Part shown: positions 1 through 8,520 of the stretch, piece by piece
Position numbering within the stretch: the stretch's first letter is position 1
Layout: every line of letters starts with the position of its first letter
NCBI GenBank assembly: GCA_910589375.1
Contig: CAJUTK010000004.1
Span: 65,792 to 129,791 of the forward strand
Direction: 5' to 3'
Length of the DNA stretch: 64,000 bases
DNA from: an uncultured Bacilli bacterium
GTDB taxonomy: Bacteria; Bacillota_I; Bacilli_A; RF39; UBA660
Position numbers and translations under genes: made by a program
The notes under the pieces: model-generated
What the model saw: the letters and a program-made list of their open reading frames with translations, nothing else
Database searches by the model: none
What the model was told of the DNA's origin: nothing

Positions 1-1386
1 AGCTTTGTTAGAAGAGATGAGATAGAAGAACTTTCTAAAAAGGAAAAATTAACATTTGAAGAAGAATTTTATTTAAATAGATATATTAAAATCTATGAGA
101 TTATAGAGGAATTAAAAAGGAATAATATAGAACCTAGTAGCTGGAATACCTTAACTCTTTTTAATACATTATCTAATTATTTTGATATTAACTTTTTAAT
201 AGAAAAAATATTAGATGATTCAACTAATCATACTGTAAAAGAAGTATGTGAAAGTTCCGTTACTCCTAAACCTTATTCCGAATCTAGATTGCATGATTTA
301 TGTACTGGGTATACGAAAGAGGAATTAAAAAAGGAATATGATAAGAATAGTGAGAGGATTTCTGGGTTCAAGAAAATTTTAATTCAAAATAATTATTATG
401 AATATCTTGCGTATTGGCAAGAATTAGGAGAACCAGTACAAAATGAATTAGAAAATATTATCATAGATAAAAAAATAAAAGAGGATACTAACTTTATAGT
501 TATGAATTCTAAAGTGTATGCTAATCTAAATAGTAAGCATATTTCTAGTATGGATTGCTCAGATGAGTTAAAGAAAAAAGTAGAGAAAGATGTAGAACAG
601 TATAAGCAAATTTTAGCTTATAGTAGCGTTCATGAAATAAAACATGATTATTCTTTTAATGGTTATTATGGAAATGGTGTAGAAAGTAATAGTGATATGA
701 ACGCAAACCAAAATGCGAAAACAGTTGTCAATCAAATTTATCATTTTTCTTTCTTAATTCTTCTTATTATTAGTATTAATTATGGAGGAATTGTAAGTCG
801 TGAGCATGCAAATGGTACCATTAAGAATATTATAAGTGCGCCTATCCGTAGATGGAAAATATTGGCAAGTAAATTTATTTATTTAATATTAAATATGTAT
901 ATTCTTTGGTTTTTAGCCCTAGTTATTTTGACTATTGTAGTAGGAATGAAGTATGGATTTACTGATTTACTAACTCCAAAGCTTATTTATTCTGGTGGTA
1001 AAGTAATAGAAATAAATTATTATTTGTACACTTTAAAAAATATCTTTATTGCGAGTATTCCAATGATATGTTTTTTATCAATATTATTCTTTTTTTCCGC
1101 AGTTACTTTAAACACTTCTGTAACAGTAGGTGTTACAACTGGGATAAGTATTATTTCCATTGTTTTTTGGTTATTATCTGCTTATGGTAATTTTAAAGAA
1201 ATAATTTATACTCCAATTTGGTATTTTGATTTAGGTTTTATATTTAATAATTCATTTTATTATATAGAATCTTTAATGAAAATCTATTTTCCATGGCAAA
1301 ATGGAGTTCTTATCTCTTTTCTAGTAGCTATTATTCTATATATTATGGCAAATATTATTTATATTAAAAGGGATATTAAGAATTAG
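1..1386 (+). CDS. ABC-2 type transporter permease, 5' end outside the window
   Basis: The reading frame is open from the first base of the window, so the gene is truncated at its 5' side. The TTG at 289 is internal and not the start. At least 461 residues are present. A long hydrophilic, probably extracellular, part is followed by about six hydrophobic segments (window 730-1370). One of them is followed by SREHANGTIKNIISAPI, a cytoplasmic loop typical of ABC-2 permeases (retention of a 'R-E-x-G-T' element). It would pair with an ATPase encoded upstream, which is not visible. Substrate is unknown. The gene ends in an intrinsic terminator. Confidence 0.65.
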   Translation, partial: SFVRRDEIEELSKKEKLTFEEEFYLNRYIKIYEIIEELKRNNIEPSSWNTLTLFNTLSNYFDINFLIEKILDDSTNHTVKEVCESSVTPKPYSESRLHDLCTGYTKEELKKEYDKNSERISGFKKILIQNNYYEYLAYWQELGEPVQNELENIIIDKKIKEDTNFIVMNSKVYANLNSKHISSMDCSDELKKKVEKDVEQYKQILAYSSVHEIKHDYSFNGYYGNGVESNSDMNANQNAKTVVNQIYHFSFLILLIISINYGGIVSREHANGTIKNIISAPIRRWKILASKFIYLILNMYILWFLALVILTIVVGMKYGFTDLLTPKLIYSGGKVIEINYYLYTLKNIFIASIPMICFLSILFFFSAVTLNTSVTVGVTTGISIISIVFWLLSAYGNFKEIIYTPIWYFDLGFIFNNSFYYIESLMKIYFPWQNGVLISFLVAIILYIMANIIYIKRDIKN

Positions 1387-1417
1387 AAAAAAGGAATCGG
1401 TTTTGATTCTTTTTTTC
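1387..1417 (+). terminator. Intrinsic terminator after the ABC permease
   Basis: GGAATC and GATTCT form the stem, flanked by an A-run before and a T-run after. It lies directly behind the permease stop codon and separates it from spoIVA. Confidence 0.7.
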
Positions 1418-1443
1418 ATATATTCTTTTTCTAGACATATAGT
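1416..1443 (+). promoter_or_regulatory. Candidate sigma-E-type promoter of spoIVA
   Basis: TCATATAT at 1416-1423 and CATATAGT at 1436-1443 resemble the sigma-E -35 and -10 elements (CATACANT type) that drive spoIVA in Bacillus. The 12-base spacer is slightly short and the -10 is not perfect, so this is a weak call based on position and gene identity. Confidence 0.35.
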
Positions 1444-1467
1444 TAAGTGAAAGAAAGTAGGGAATAT

Positions 1468-2931
1468 ATGGAAAAAATTGATATTGTAAAAAGTATAACA
1501 GAACGTACGGGTGGAGAATTATATTTAGGTGTAGTAGGGGCTGTAAGAACTGGTAAAAGTACGTTTATAAAGAAATTTATTGAGAATTTAGTAGTTCCTA
1601 ATATAGAAGATGAGTATGAAAGAAAGCGTTGTTTAGATGAGATACCTCAATCAGCACAAGGAAGAACTATTATGACGACTGAACCTAAATTTGTACCAAG
1701 TTCAGCTGCTAGTATTAAAATAGATGATTTTAGTGCGAGTGTAAGATTAGTTGACTGTGTTGGATATGTAGTAGAAGGGGCAAAAGGATACGAAGATGAG
1801 AATGGTCCACGTATGGTTAGAACACCTTGGTATGATGAAGAAATTCCTTTTGTTGAGGCTGCTGAAATAGGTACAGAAAAAGTAATTAGAGATCATTCTA
1901 GTATAGGTATAGTAGTAACAACAGATTCTTCTTTTGGGGAAATCAGTAGAAGTAGTTATGTAGAAGCAGAAGAAAGGGTAATAGGGGAATTAAAGAGTAT
2001 TGGGAAACCTTTTATAGTACTTTTAAACTCTTCACATCCTATGCTTCCAGAAACAGAAAATTTAGCTAATAAAATGAGAGAGGAATATGAAGTTCCTGTA
2101 CTTCCTATTAGTGCAGAAAATTTAAATGAGAAAGATGTATATCAAATTTTAAAAGAAGCTTTATATGAATTTCCTGTATTAGAAGTGGAAGTAAATATGC
2201 CAGATTGGATTGCATGTTTAGAACCAACTAATTGGCTTAAAAAGATTTATATAGATAAAATAAGAGAAAGTGTTGTAGAGGTTGATAAGTTAAGAGATAT
2301 TGATACAATAGTAAAACACTTTGAATCTTGTGAATACATTTCTAAATCTTATATTTCAAATGTAGATACTTCTACGGGAATTGTTACGATTAATTTACAT
2401 GCTCCTGATAACTTATATAATCAAATTTTAAAAGAAATTGTTGGAACAGAGGTAAATAGTAGGGCAGATATTATTTCTTTATTTCAAGAATATAATGAAG
2501 CAAAGACAGAATATGATCATATTAAAACTGCTTTAGCTATGGTAAAAACAACTGGTTATGGAGTAGCAAGTCCAACATTAGCAGATATGAAATTAGAAAC
2601 TCCTGAAGTTATTAAACAAGGTAGTAGATATGGTATTAAATTAAAAGCAGTAGCTCCTTCTATTCATATGATAAGAGTAGATGTAGAATCGACATTTGAG
2701 CCAATTATTGGATCAGAATTACAAAGTAAAGAGCTAATTGATTATTTAATGAAGGATCAAGAAAATGTATGGAAAAGCGAAATTTTTGGAAGAAGCTTAG
2801 ATGTTATTGTAAAAGAAGGAATTCAGGCTAAAATATCCCTTATGCCAGAGGGCGCTAGATATAAATTGCAACAAACTCTTTGTAAGTTAGTAAATAAGGG
2901 TTCTGGAAATCTATTTACATTAGTAATATAA
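1468..2931 (+). CDS. spoIVA: Stage IV sporulation protein A, spore coat morphogenetic ATPase
   Basis: SpoIVA polymerises with ATP hydrolysis on the forespore outer membrane and forms the basement layer for coat and cortex assembly. The chosen ATG gives MEKIDIVKSITERTGG, which matches the family N-terminus and has AAGTAGGG just upstream. A GTG at 1447 would add only seven untypical residues. The product has 487 residues, close to the 492 of B. subtilis. The Walker A GAVRTGKS is at residues 24-31 and a Walker-B-like DCVGY follows. The C-terminal region expected to carry the membrane-targeting end is intact. This is strong evidence that the organism belongs to a spore-forming lineage. Confidence 0.96.
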   Translation: MEKIDIVKSITERTGGELYLGVVGAVRTGKSTFIKKFIENLVVPNIEDEYERKRCLDEIPQSAQGRTIMTTEPKFVPSSAASIKIDDFSASVRLVDCVGYVVEGAKGYEDENGPRMVRTPWYDEEIPFVEAAEIGTEKVIRDHSSIGIVVTTDSSFGEISRSSYVEAEERVIGELKSIGKPFIVLLNSSHPMLPETENLANKMREEYEVPVLPISAENLNEKDVYQILKEALYEFPVLEVEVNMPDWIACLEPTNWLKKIYIDKIRESVVEVDKLRDIDTIVKHFESCEYISKSYISNVDTSTGIVTINLHAPDNLYNQILKEIVGTEVNSRADIISLFQEYNEAKTEYDHIKTALAMVKTTGYGVASPTLADMKLETPEVIKQGSRYGIKLKAVAPSIHMIRVDVESTFEPIIGSELQSKELIDYLMKDQENVWKSEIFGRSLDVIVKEGIQAKISLMPEGARYKLQQTLCKLVNKGSGNLFTLVI

Positions 2932-2932
2932 A

Positions 2933-2957
2933 AAAGAAAGAGGATATCTCTTTCTTT
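2933..2957. terminator. Bidirectional terminator between spoIVA and ponA
   Basis: A near-perfect palindrome (AAAGAAAGAG, GATAT, CTCTTTCTTT) lies between converging genes, with A-runs and T-runs on both sides. It can serve both strands. Confidence 0.85.
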
Positions 2958-5789
2958 TTATTGCCCTGTAGTTGGTACATCTGGATTAGGATTTTCAATA
3001 GGTGGTTCATATCCTCCATTAACTGTAACAGTTACACTCTTTCCATCACTCATATTTTTTTGGAATACAGAATATGCAGATTTAACAACTAGTGTAACAT
3101 TACCATATTGTCCTGTTACTGTGTATGTTGGATTCTGTGTCCAACCAAGTAAAGTAAGACCACTATCTGTTTGAACATAGACGTTGTATCCTAAGTTTCC
3201 AAGGACTTTTTTATTAGTTGAAATTAATGAATTAACATATTTTTCTAGTTCTGATGTTTTAGTGTAAGCACTTTTATTTTGTTTTGTTAAAACTTCTTTA
3301 TTGAAAGCATCTGGTGTAGAAATTGGATCCCATGTAAGGGTTACACTACCACCATTTACAACAGCAGATAAATTAGATACATCAGAAAGTTTCGCAAATC
3401 TAGTAGATACAGTAGTAGGTTCTGTTCCTGCTACAAATAATTCTTCTGTGATATAATCCTTTGGTGTAAATTCACTAGGTAACATTAAGGTTGCAGAACC
3501 TTTTTCTATTTTTACTTTTTTAACTGTAGAAGGCATTTTAAAATTATCTTTGTTTGTAAATATTCCTTTTGCTACAGCTTGGAATAATCTTGTATGCTGC
3601 TTACTTCCTAGTCTATTATATCCATCATTATTGCTATCATATCCATACCAAATAGCGATAGAATATTCTGTGTTATAACCAACTGCCCAGTAGTCGTTTA
3701 CGGCATTATATGGCATTTTATATTTTTTGATTATATCTGGTGGATAATTAGTAGTTCCTGTTTTACCAGCATATTTTACACCATTAATATTACCATAAGA
3801 ACCAGAGTCAATACCATAAGCTGCGGCATCTTGAAGAATACTAGTAATCATATAAGCTGTAGAGCTACTCATAACTTGAGTCGTATTCTTAGAAATGATT
3901 TTAGATTCTCCACTTCCTGTAAATACAATTTTAGAAACGATATGAGGTTCTGTATAATATCCTCCATTTGCGAATGCTGCATAAGCTGCTGCCATTCTTA
4001 GAGGGTTTTCTCCATTATATCCACCAATAGAGTGGGCTTCATGTAAATTACTTTCTGGATGTAGCCCTAAACTTTTTACAAAGTTATTAATTTTTTCTTT
4101 ATCTACTTTTTGGAATGTTTTTAGTGCTGGAATATTTCTTGATAATTTTAATTGAGTACGAATGGTATTGAATCCATTAAATTTACCATCCCAGTTATTA
4201 ATAGAAGTTCCATCACTATAAGTGATTTTTTCATCGGCAATAACGGTTCCAGTACTCCAGTTTAGATATTCTATAGCAGGAGCATAGTCATATAATGGTT
4301 TTGCCGTAGAACCTATTTGAAGGTTCATTTTTTCATAAGTGGCATGATTTCTAACCCCATTATTTTTATTATTTCTGTTACCACCAACAGCTACAATAGT
4401 ACCATTTTTTACATTGATAACAGCAATACCTGCTTGAACTTTACTATTTTCCCATTTATAATTCTTACCAGTCATGATATTACCAACATGTTTTTGAAGT
4501 TTAGGATCAATTGTTGTATAAATATTCATAGAAACTTGTCTTGGATCTTGACCAGTAACTTTTTTTACTTCTTCTACTACAACGTCAATTGCTGAACGAT
4601 ATACGTCATCAATTTCGTCTGCGCTTGAAGTATCATTATCATCTTTTGCTTTTACGATTTTTTCAACTGTCATTTTTGCTGCTATATCATATTCTTCATC
4701 TGTTATATATCCATGTCTATGCATATAATATAAAACTAATTTTCTACGTTTTTCTGCAGCCTCTGGATGGTATAAAGGATTGTAAGCATTAGGTGCTTGG
4801 AACATTCCTGCTAAAAGTGCAGCTTCTGCTACATTCATATCTTTTGCACTTTTTTTGAAATATAATTGTGAAGCAGCTTCTACACCATATCTACTTCCTA
4901 ACATATTGGTATTAGCATAGAATTCAATAATTTGTTCTTTTGTATAAGTTGGTTCGATTTTAAATACAGCTACATAAACGTCTGTAAATTTACGAATAAT
5001 ACCATCTATACCTTCATCTTCTTTAGAAGTATACGTGTTTTTTGAAAGTTGCATAGTAAGAGTAGAAGCTCCACCAGCATCGTGTTGACCCAATACTTGC
5101 TTTACAGAAGCTACAAAGAATCTTCCTAAATCTATTCCATTATGTTGGAAGAATTGAGAATCCTCAGTAGCAATTAATGCATTAATAAATACTTCTGGTA
5201 ATTCACTATAAGTAATAATATCTCTGTTTTCTGTTCCTAGAGTTGCAATCAACTTATTATCTAATCCGTATACTTTAGATGGTTCTGATGAGTATAAAGC
5301 TTCTGGTTTAAATTCAGGAGCATTTTTAACAATATAAGAGCAGAATGCAATAACAGCAATTACTCCTGCTATGAAACAAAAACAGCAGAATAGTAAAAAC
5401 CATTGGAAAATTCTCCACCCTGATTTTTTCTTCTTTTTCTCTTTTTGAGGTTTCGTTTCTTTCTGATTTGTTTTCTTTTTCATTTTACCATCTCCTGTGG
5501 AGACAATTTCATCTCCAACTTTATATTCATAAATTGCTTTGTCAGGTTGTTTTACTTTCTTTTCATTTTTCTTTTTAGTATCTTTCTTTTTATTACCTGA
5601 TGATTTCTTCTTTGAAGATGAGATTAGTTCTAATATTTTGTCTTTAAAATATAGAATGTCAATAATAGCCACTACAATAAAACTGATGAGCGGATTTAAA
5701 GCCATAGCACCAATAATAAAGCATAAGACACTAACCGCAATTACAACTGTTGTAGTTGGGTTTTCTAAGATTCTATTTTTCAATTTCAT
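2958..5789 (-). CDS. ponA: Class A penicillin-binding protein 1 (transglycosylase/transpeptidase)
   Basis: Bifunctional peptidoglycan synthase of 943 residues. The GT51 domain starts near residue 165, with catalytic Glu in ATEDSQFFQHNG (E209) and GGASTLTMQ at 239-247. The transpeptidase has SxxK (S494-K497), SRN (550-552) and KTG (676-678). The C-terminal 180 residues look like a fibronectin-type domain and a Pro/Asn-rich tail. It is preceded by recU, with an ATGA overlap, the same order as recU-ponA in B. subtilis. Unusually, the N-terminus carries a hydrophobic stretch at about 13-47 (probably two helices) and a Lys-rich linker before the normal membrane anchor at about 127-153. Confidence 0.95.
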   Translation of the reverse strand: MKLKNRILENPTTTVVIAVSVLCFIIGAMALNPLISFIVVAIIDILYFKDKILELISSSKKKSSGNKKKDTKKKNEKKVKQPDKAIYEYKVGDEIVSTGDGKMKKKTNQKETKPQKEKKKKKSGWRIFQWFLLFCCFCFIAGVIAVIAFCSYIVKNAPEFKPEALYSSEPSKVYGLDNKLIATLGTENRDIITYSELPEVFINALIATEDSQFFQHNGIDLGRFFVASVKQVLGQHDAGGASTLTMQLSKNTYTSKEDEGIDGIIRKFTDVYVAVFKIEPTYTKEQIIEFYANTNMLGSRYGVEAASQLYFKKSAKDMNVAEAALLAGMFQAPNAYNPLYHPEAAEKRRKLVLYYMHRHGYITDEEYDIAAKMTVEKIVKAKDDNDTSSADEIDDVYRSAIDVVVEEVKKVTGQDPRQVSMNIYTTIDPKLQKHVGNIMTGKNYKWENSKVQAGIAVINVKNGTIVAVGGNRNNKNNGVRNHATYEKMNLQIGSTAKPLYDYAPAIEYLNWSTGTVIADEKITYSDGTSINNWDGKFNGFNTIRTQLKLSRNIPALKTFQKVDKEKINNFVKSLGLHPESNLHEAHSIGGYNGENPLRMAAAYAAFANGGYYTEPHIVSKIVFTGSGESKIISKNTTQVMSSSTAYMITSILQDAAAYGIDSGSYGNINGVKYAGKTGTTNYPPDIIKKYKMPYNAVNDYWAVGYNTEYSIAIWYGYDSNNDGYNRLGSKQHTRLFQAVAKGIFTNKDNFKMPSTVKKVKIEKGSATLMLPSEFTPKDYITEELFVAGTEPTTVSTRFAKLSDVSNLSAVVNGGSVTLTWDPISTPDAFNKEVLTKQNKSAYTKTSELEKYVNSLISTNKKVLGNLGYNVYVQTDSGLTLLGWTQNPTYTVTGQYGNVTLVVKSAYSVFQKNMSDGKSVTVTVNGGYEPPIENPNPDVPTTGQ

Positions 5790-6343
5790 AAATTCACCTC
5801 AATTAATTTTAAATAATCTAATCTAGGACGCAGTCCGATTGAAATTAACTTTCCATATTTTTGAAAAAAGGAATAGGGAATAGACTTTCTATTTTCTTTT
5901 TCTAAAAATGAAAAGAAATCTTTGTTTTCTAATAGATACGTTTCTCCATAAGCATTAAATCTTACAATTAAAAATCCAATTCCACCATGCTCTGTTATTT
6001 TCTTTAAATGTTCAATTTGGTGCTGATGAATATTAGAAAGAGGAAAACTAGTTTTTTGATTTGTTTCTTTTGCTTCAAAATCAATATATTTTCCTTTATA
6101 GATTCCATTGTAATCTGTAGTAGACGGAATTTTAAAATGAGCTTCTTTAATAACTGCTTCTTTTCTAGATGGATAATCTACTTTATGAATAGTAATAGGA
6201 GTTGGTTTCTTATAAATAATAGCGATATTGTTTTCTCTATAATATTCATTTGTTATATTTAGGTCTTCTTCTAAAGACATTCCTCTATTACCGTAAGTTA
6301 CTAAATTGTAATATTTTTTTTCAATCCCATTTGGATAATTCAT
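5786..6343 (-). CDS. recU: Holliday junction resolvase RecU
   Basis: RecU cleaves Holliday junctions in recombination and repair and is the Bacillota counterpart of RuvC. The 185-residue product begins with the family signature GNRGMSLEEDLN and has the PD-(D/E)xK nuclease core as D77 (TTDYNG) and E90-A-K92 (DFEAK). It is slightly shorter than the about 200 residues usual in Bacillus. The ATG at 6343 is preceded by AGGTGA. Its TGA overlaps the ATG of the penicillin-binding protein gene, so the pair is translationally coupled. Confidence 0.95.
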   Translation of the reverse strand: MNYPNGIEKKYYNLVTYGNRGMSLEEDLNITNEYYRENNIAIIYKKPTPITIHKVDYPSRKEAVIKEAHFKIPSTTDYNGIYKGKYIDFEAKETNQKTSFPLSNIHQHQIEHLKKITEHGGIGFLIVRFNAYGETYLLENKDFFSFLEKENRKSIPYSFFQKYGKLISIGLRPRLDYLKLIEVNL

Positions 6344-6456
6344 AATGTCACCTACGAGAATATTATACTATAAAATTGATTTTAATGCTACTTCGAGGTT
6401 AGAATTCGACAAATATTACGAAATAGGGGGAATATGATGTTATTGAGGTGGTGAAT

Positions 6457-6570
6457 ATGGAACGTAAGAAGCATGTAGAGGAGATGTTAAATAGTATGAT
6501 AAATGATGTAAATTATATTAAACTTAGCACTTATCAATTAAGGGCTAATGAGAAAAGGGGTAACGTTTGA
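6457..6570 (+). CDS. Small 37-residue hypothetical protein
   Basis: A short open frame (starts MERKKHVEEML, ends EKRGNV) with a good Shine-Dalgarno GAGGTGG six bases before its ATG. The peptide is hydrophilic and probably helical, with no membrane segment. It lies between the divergent recU and gpsB. A hairpin with a T-run covers its last codons, as expected for a transcribed unit. I do not recognise it. The well-placed ribosome-binding site is the main argument that it is real. Confidence 0.5.
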   Translation: MERKKHVEEMLNSMINDVNYIKLSTYQLRANEKRGNV

Positions 6571-6587
6571 CAAATACCCTTTTTTTT
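6553..6587 (+). terminator. Hairpin with T-run overlapping the gpsB promoter
   Basis: AAAAGGGGTA (6553-6562) pairs with TACCCTTTTT (6575-6584), followed by further T residues. It would terminate the small upstream gene. Its loop contains the TTGACA -35 box of the next promoter. Confidence 0.6.
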
Positions 6588-6595
6588 GAGATAAT
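6567..6595 (+). promoter_or_regulatory. Sigma-A promoter of gpsB-rnpB
   Basis: TTGACA at 6567-6572, a 17-base spacer and GATAAT at 6590-6595. It is near consensus and lies 28 bases before the gpsB start. It probably also transcribes the RNase P RNA, whose 5' end overlaps the gpsB stop codon. Confidence 0.75.
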
Positions 6596-6623
6596 ATCGT
6601 TGAATTAAAGAGAGGTGGATAGT

Positions 6624-6953
6624 ATGTATCAAGATAGAGTAGTACTTACTAGTAAAGAAATCTTAGAGAAGGATTTTAAAATTGATACACGAGGTTACAG
6701 GCCACAAGAAGTAGATCGTTTCCTAGATTTAATCATTAAAGACTATGATGAGATGATGTCTATGATTCATGAACTAGAAGAAGATAAAAAAGATTTACTT
6801 GAGGATAATATAAGACTTAAGAAAGAAGTTAGAAATCTTCGTAGCAAGTTGGAGGTAATAACAGATAATGACTCACAAGGTGCTACAGGAGCTAATGCTG
6901 ATTTACTTCGTAGATTGTCAAATCTAGAAAAAATAATTTATGGAAAAGAATAA
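6624..6953 (+). CDS. gpsB: Cell division regulator GpsB (DivIVA family)
   Basis: GpsB is a small coiled-coil adaptor that shuttles PBP1 between division septum and side wall. The 109-residue product has the DivIVA/GpsB N-terminal domain (KEILEKDFKIDTRGY, then RPQEVDRFLD), a coiled coil at about 35-75 and a short C-terminal trimerisation segment (LLRRLSNLEK). The ATG at 6624 has AGAGGTGG five bases upstream. The GTG at 6615 lies inside that site and is rejected. The ponA gene nearby encodes its likely partner. The neighbour rnpB is the same as in B. subtilis. Confidence 0.93.
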   Translation: MYQDRVVLTSKEILEKDFKIDTRGYRPQEVDRFLDLIIKDYDEMMSMIHELEEDKKDLLEDNIRLKKEVRNLRSKLEVITDNDSQGATGANADLLRRLSNLEKIIYGKE

Positions 6954-7305
6954 TATTTCGGGCAAACGCTGTATATTCTTAATATATAGAGGAAAGTCCA
7001 TGCTCGCACAGTCTGAAATGACTGTAGTGTTCGTGTAGGGGGAAAAAATAACCCCTAGTAGTTTTTACTAACGGCTCACGAGGAAGCCTAAGTCTTAGGA
7101 TATGGCTTTAGTAGGTGTAAAAGTGCCATAGTGACGAATAATTCAGAAATGAAGGAAGTGGAACGCGGTAAACCCCACGAGCGAGAAACCCAAATTTTGG
7201 TAGGGGAGCTTTAACAAAGGAACGAAACGGAGTTAAGGACCAAGTAATTGGTAGATAGATGTTTGCCACCCAAGTGGTACAGAACATGGCTTATGAAGTG
7301 TTATT
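6949..7305 (+). ncRNA. rnpB: RNase P RNA, Bacillus-type (class B)
   Basis: Catalytic RNA of tRNA 5' maturation. The conserved GAGGAAAGTCCATGCTC at about 6991-7007 (CR I), the block GGAACGCGGTAAACCCC followed by GAGCGAGAAACCC, and ACAGAACATGGCTTA near the 3' end are diagnostic. Helix P1 can be drawn as 6949-6958 with 7296-7305, all ten pairs being Watson-Crick or GU. This sets the ends and makes the RNA overlap the stop codon of gpsB (6951-6953). About 357 nucleotides, of usual size. Confidence 0.96.
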
Positions 7306-7327
7306 GTTTTAGAATTGAGGTTTTCAT

Positions 7328-7834
7328 ATGAAAGAAATAGGGGAGAAATTAAAAGAAACCAGAGAAAGTATGGGAATATCCATCGAAGAAGCTGCTGAAG
7401 ATTTAAAGCTGAAGCCATCACAATTAGAAAACATCGAAGATGGCAATAGGGAAGCATTCGATGATATTTTTTATTTAAAGTACTTTATAAGAGATTATTC
7501 AAAGTATCTAGGATTAGATTATGAAGAAATGGTTGAAGAATTCAATGAGTTCGTTTTTGATTATACTTCTAAGATTTCTTTAGAAGACATTAGAAAAGCA
7601 AGTAGAAAAAGTGAAAAAAATGCTTCTAAACAACCTAAGAAGATTGCATCTCCTTATACAGCAGAAGAAAGCGAAAAAAAATCTACTCCTATCTTTATAG
7701 GAATAGTAATTCTTATTATTGCTATAGCAGTATTGATATTTGGTATTATTACCTTTTTCTCAAAAAAAGATGATAATAATACAAATAATGGTATTAATAC
7801 GAAGAAGGATGTTGCACAAGTATTGGTGGGATAA
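7328..7834 (+). CDS. RodZ-like membrane protein with N-terminal HTH (YmfM-like)
   Basis: Residues 1-75 form an Xre-type helix-turn-helix of the HTH_25 kind found in RodZ/YmfM. A Lys/Ser-rich linker follows, then one transmembrane helix at 121-144 and a very short tail. RodZ links MreB filaments to the wall synthesis machinery. This 168-residue protein lacks the large extracytoplasmic domain of E. coli RodZ, as is common in Bacillota. It sits directly before pgsA, as ymfM does in B. subtilis. A DNA-binding role cannot be excluded. Confidence 0.8.
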   Translation: MKEIGEKLKETRESMGISIEEAAEDLKLKPSQLENIEDGNREAFDDIFYLKYFIRDYSKYLGLDYEEMVEEFNEFVFDYTSKISLEDIRKASRKSEKNASKQPKKIASPYTAEESEKKSTPIFIGIVILIIAIAVLIFGIITFFSKKDDNNTNNGINTKKDVAQVLVG

Positions 7835-7836
7835 AA

Positions 7837-8463
7837 GTGAAGAAAAAAAGTACAAAAAAGTCTATTTGGAATTTACCTAATAAAATTACTTTATTAAGAA
7901 TAATTTTATCTTTTATAGTAGTTATTATTTTAATATTGCCGTTTGATATGATGGGAATTAATATCCCTAAATTATTTGTAAATGAAAGAATTGTTGTGGA
8001 TGTAAAATATGTAATTGCAGGTATTTTATTTATCATAGCGTCTCTTACAGATTTTTTAGATGGATATATTGCTAGAAGTAGAAATCTAGTTACAGATTTT
8101 GGTAAAATGATAGATGCCATAGCTGATAAAATGCTAGTAAATTCAGTACTCATTATTTTAGCAGCGTCTGGCTTTATTCATCCTATTATTCCTGTTATTA
8201 TCGTTATGAGAGATAGTGTTGTAAATTCTATTAAAATGATTGCTGGCAGCAAAGGAAAAGTAGTAGCAGCTATTAAGTCAGGAAAATTAAAGACAGCTTG
8301 TCTTATGACTGGTATAGCACTAACTTTATTCTATAATCTTCCATTTGAGTTAATTAATATAAGAGTTTCAGATTTTCTACTCTTTATAGCAGCAATCCTT
8401 TCACTTATTTCTTGTGGACAATATTATTTAATGAATAAAGATTTATTATTTGAAGAGAGTTAA
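7837..8463 (+). CDS. pgsA: CDP-diacylglycerol-glycerol-3-phosphate 3-phosphatidyltransferase
   Basis: Membrane enzyme of phosphatidylglycerol synthesis. The 208-residue product has the CDP-alcohol phosphotransferase signature with D72, D75-G-x2-A-R80, G89, D93 and D97 in correct spacing, and about five to six hydrophobic helices. It starts with GTG two bases after the upstream stop, with GGTGGGA as ribosome-binding site. A Lys-rich N-terminus precedes NLPNKITLLRI, the usual family start. It ends at a strong terminator. Confidence 0.94.
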   Translation: MKKKSTKKSIWNLPNKITLLRIILSFIVVIILILPFDMMGINIPKLFVNERIVVDVKYVIAGILFIIASLTDFLDGYIARSRNLVTDFGKMIDAIADKMLVNSVLIILAASGFIHPIIPVIIVMRDSVVNSIKMIAGSKGKVVAAIKSGKLKTACLMTGIALTLFYNLPFELINIRVSDFLLFIAAILSLISCGQYYLMNKDLLFEES

Positions 8464-8475
8464 CTCTCTTTTTTT
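8453..8475 (+). terminator. Intrinsic terminator after pgsA
   Basis: AAGAGAGTT and AACTCTCTT form a perfect palindrome followed by T residues. The pgsA stop codon lies within it. Confidence 0.85.
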
Positions 8476-8520
8476 ATTCTAAAATATGGTGAAACTGCAT
8501 AGAAATTATTAGGTGATGAT

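Noticed and set aside
289..291. TTG at 289 as start of the ABC permease
   Set aside because: The frame is open to the window edge and there is no ribosome-binding site before it.
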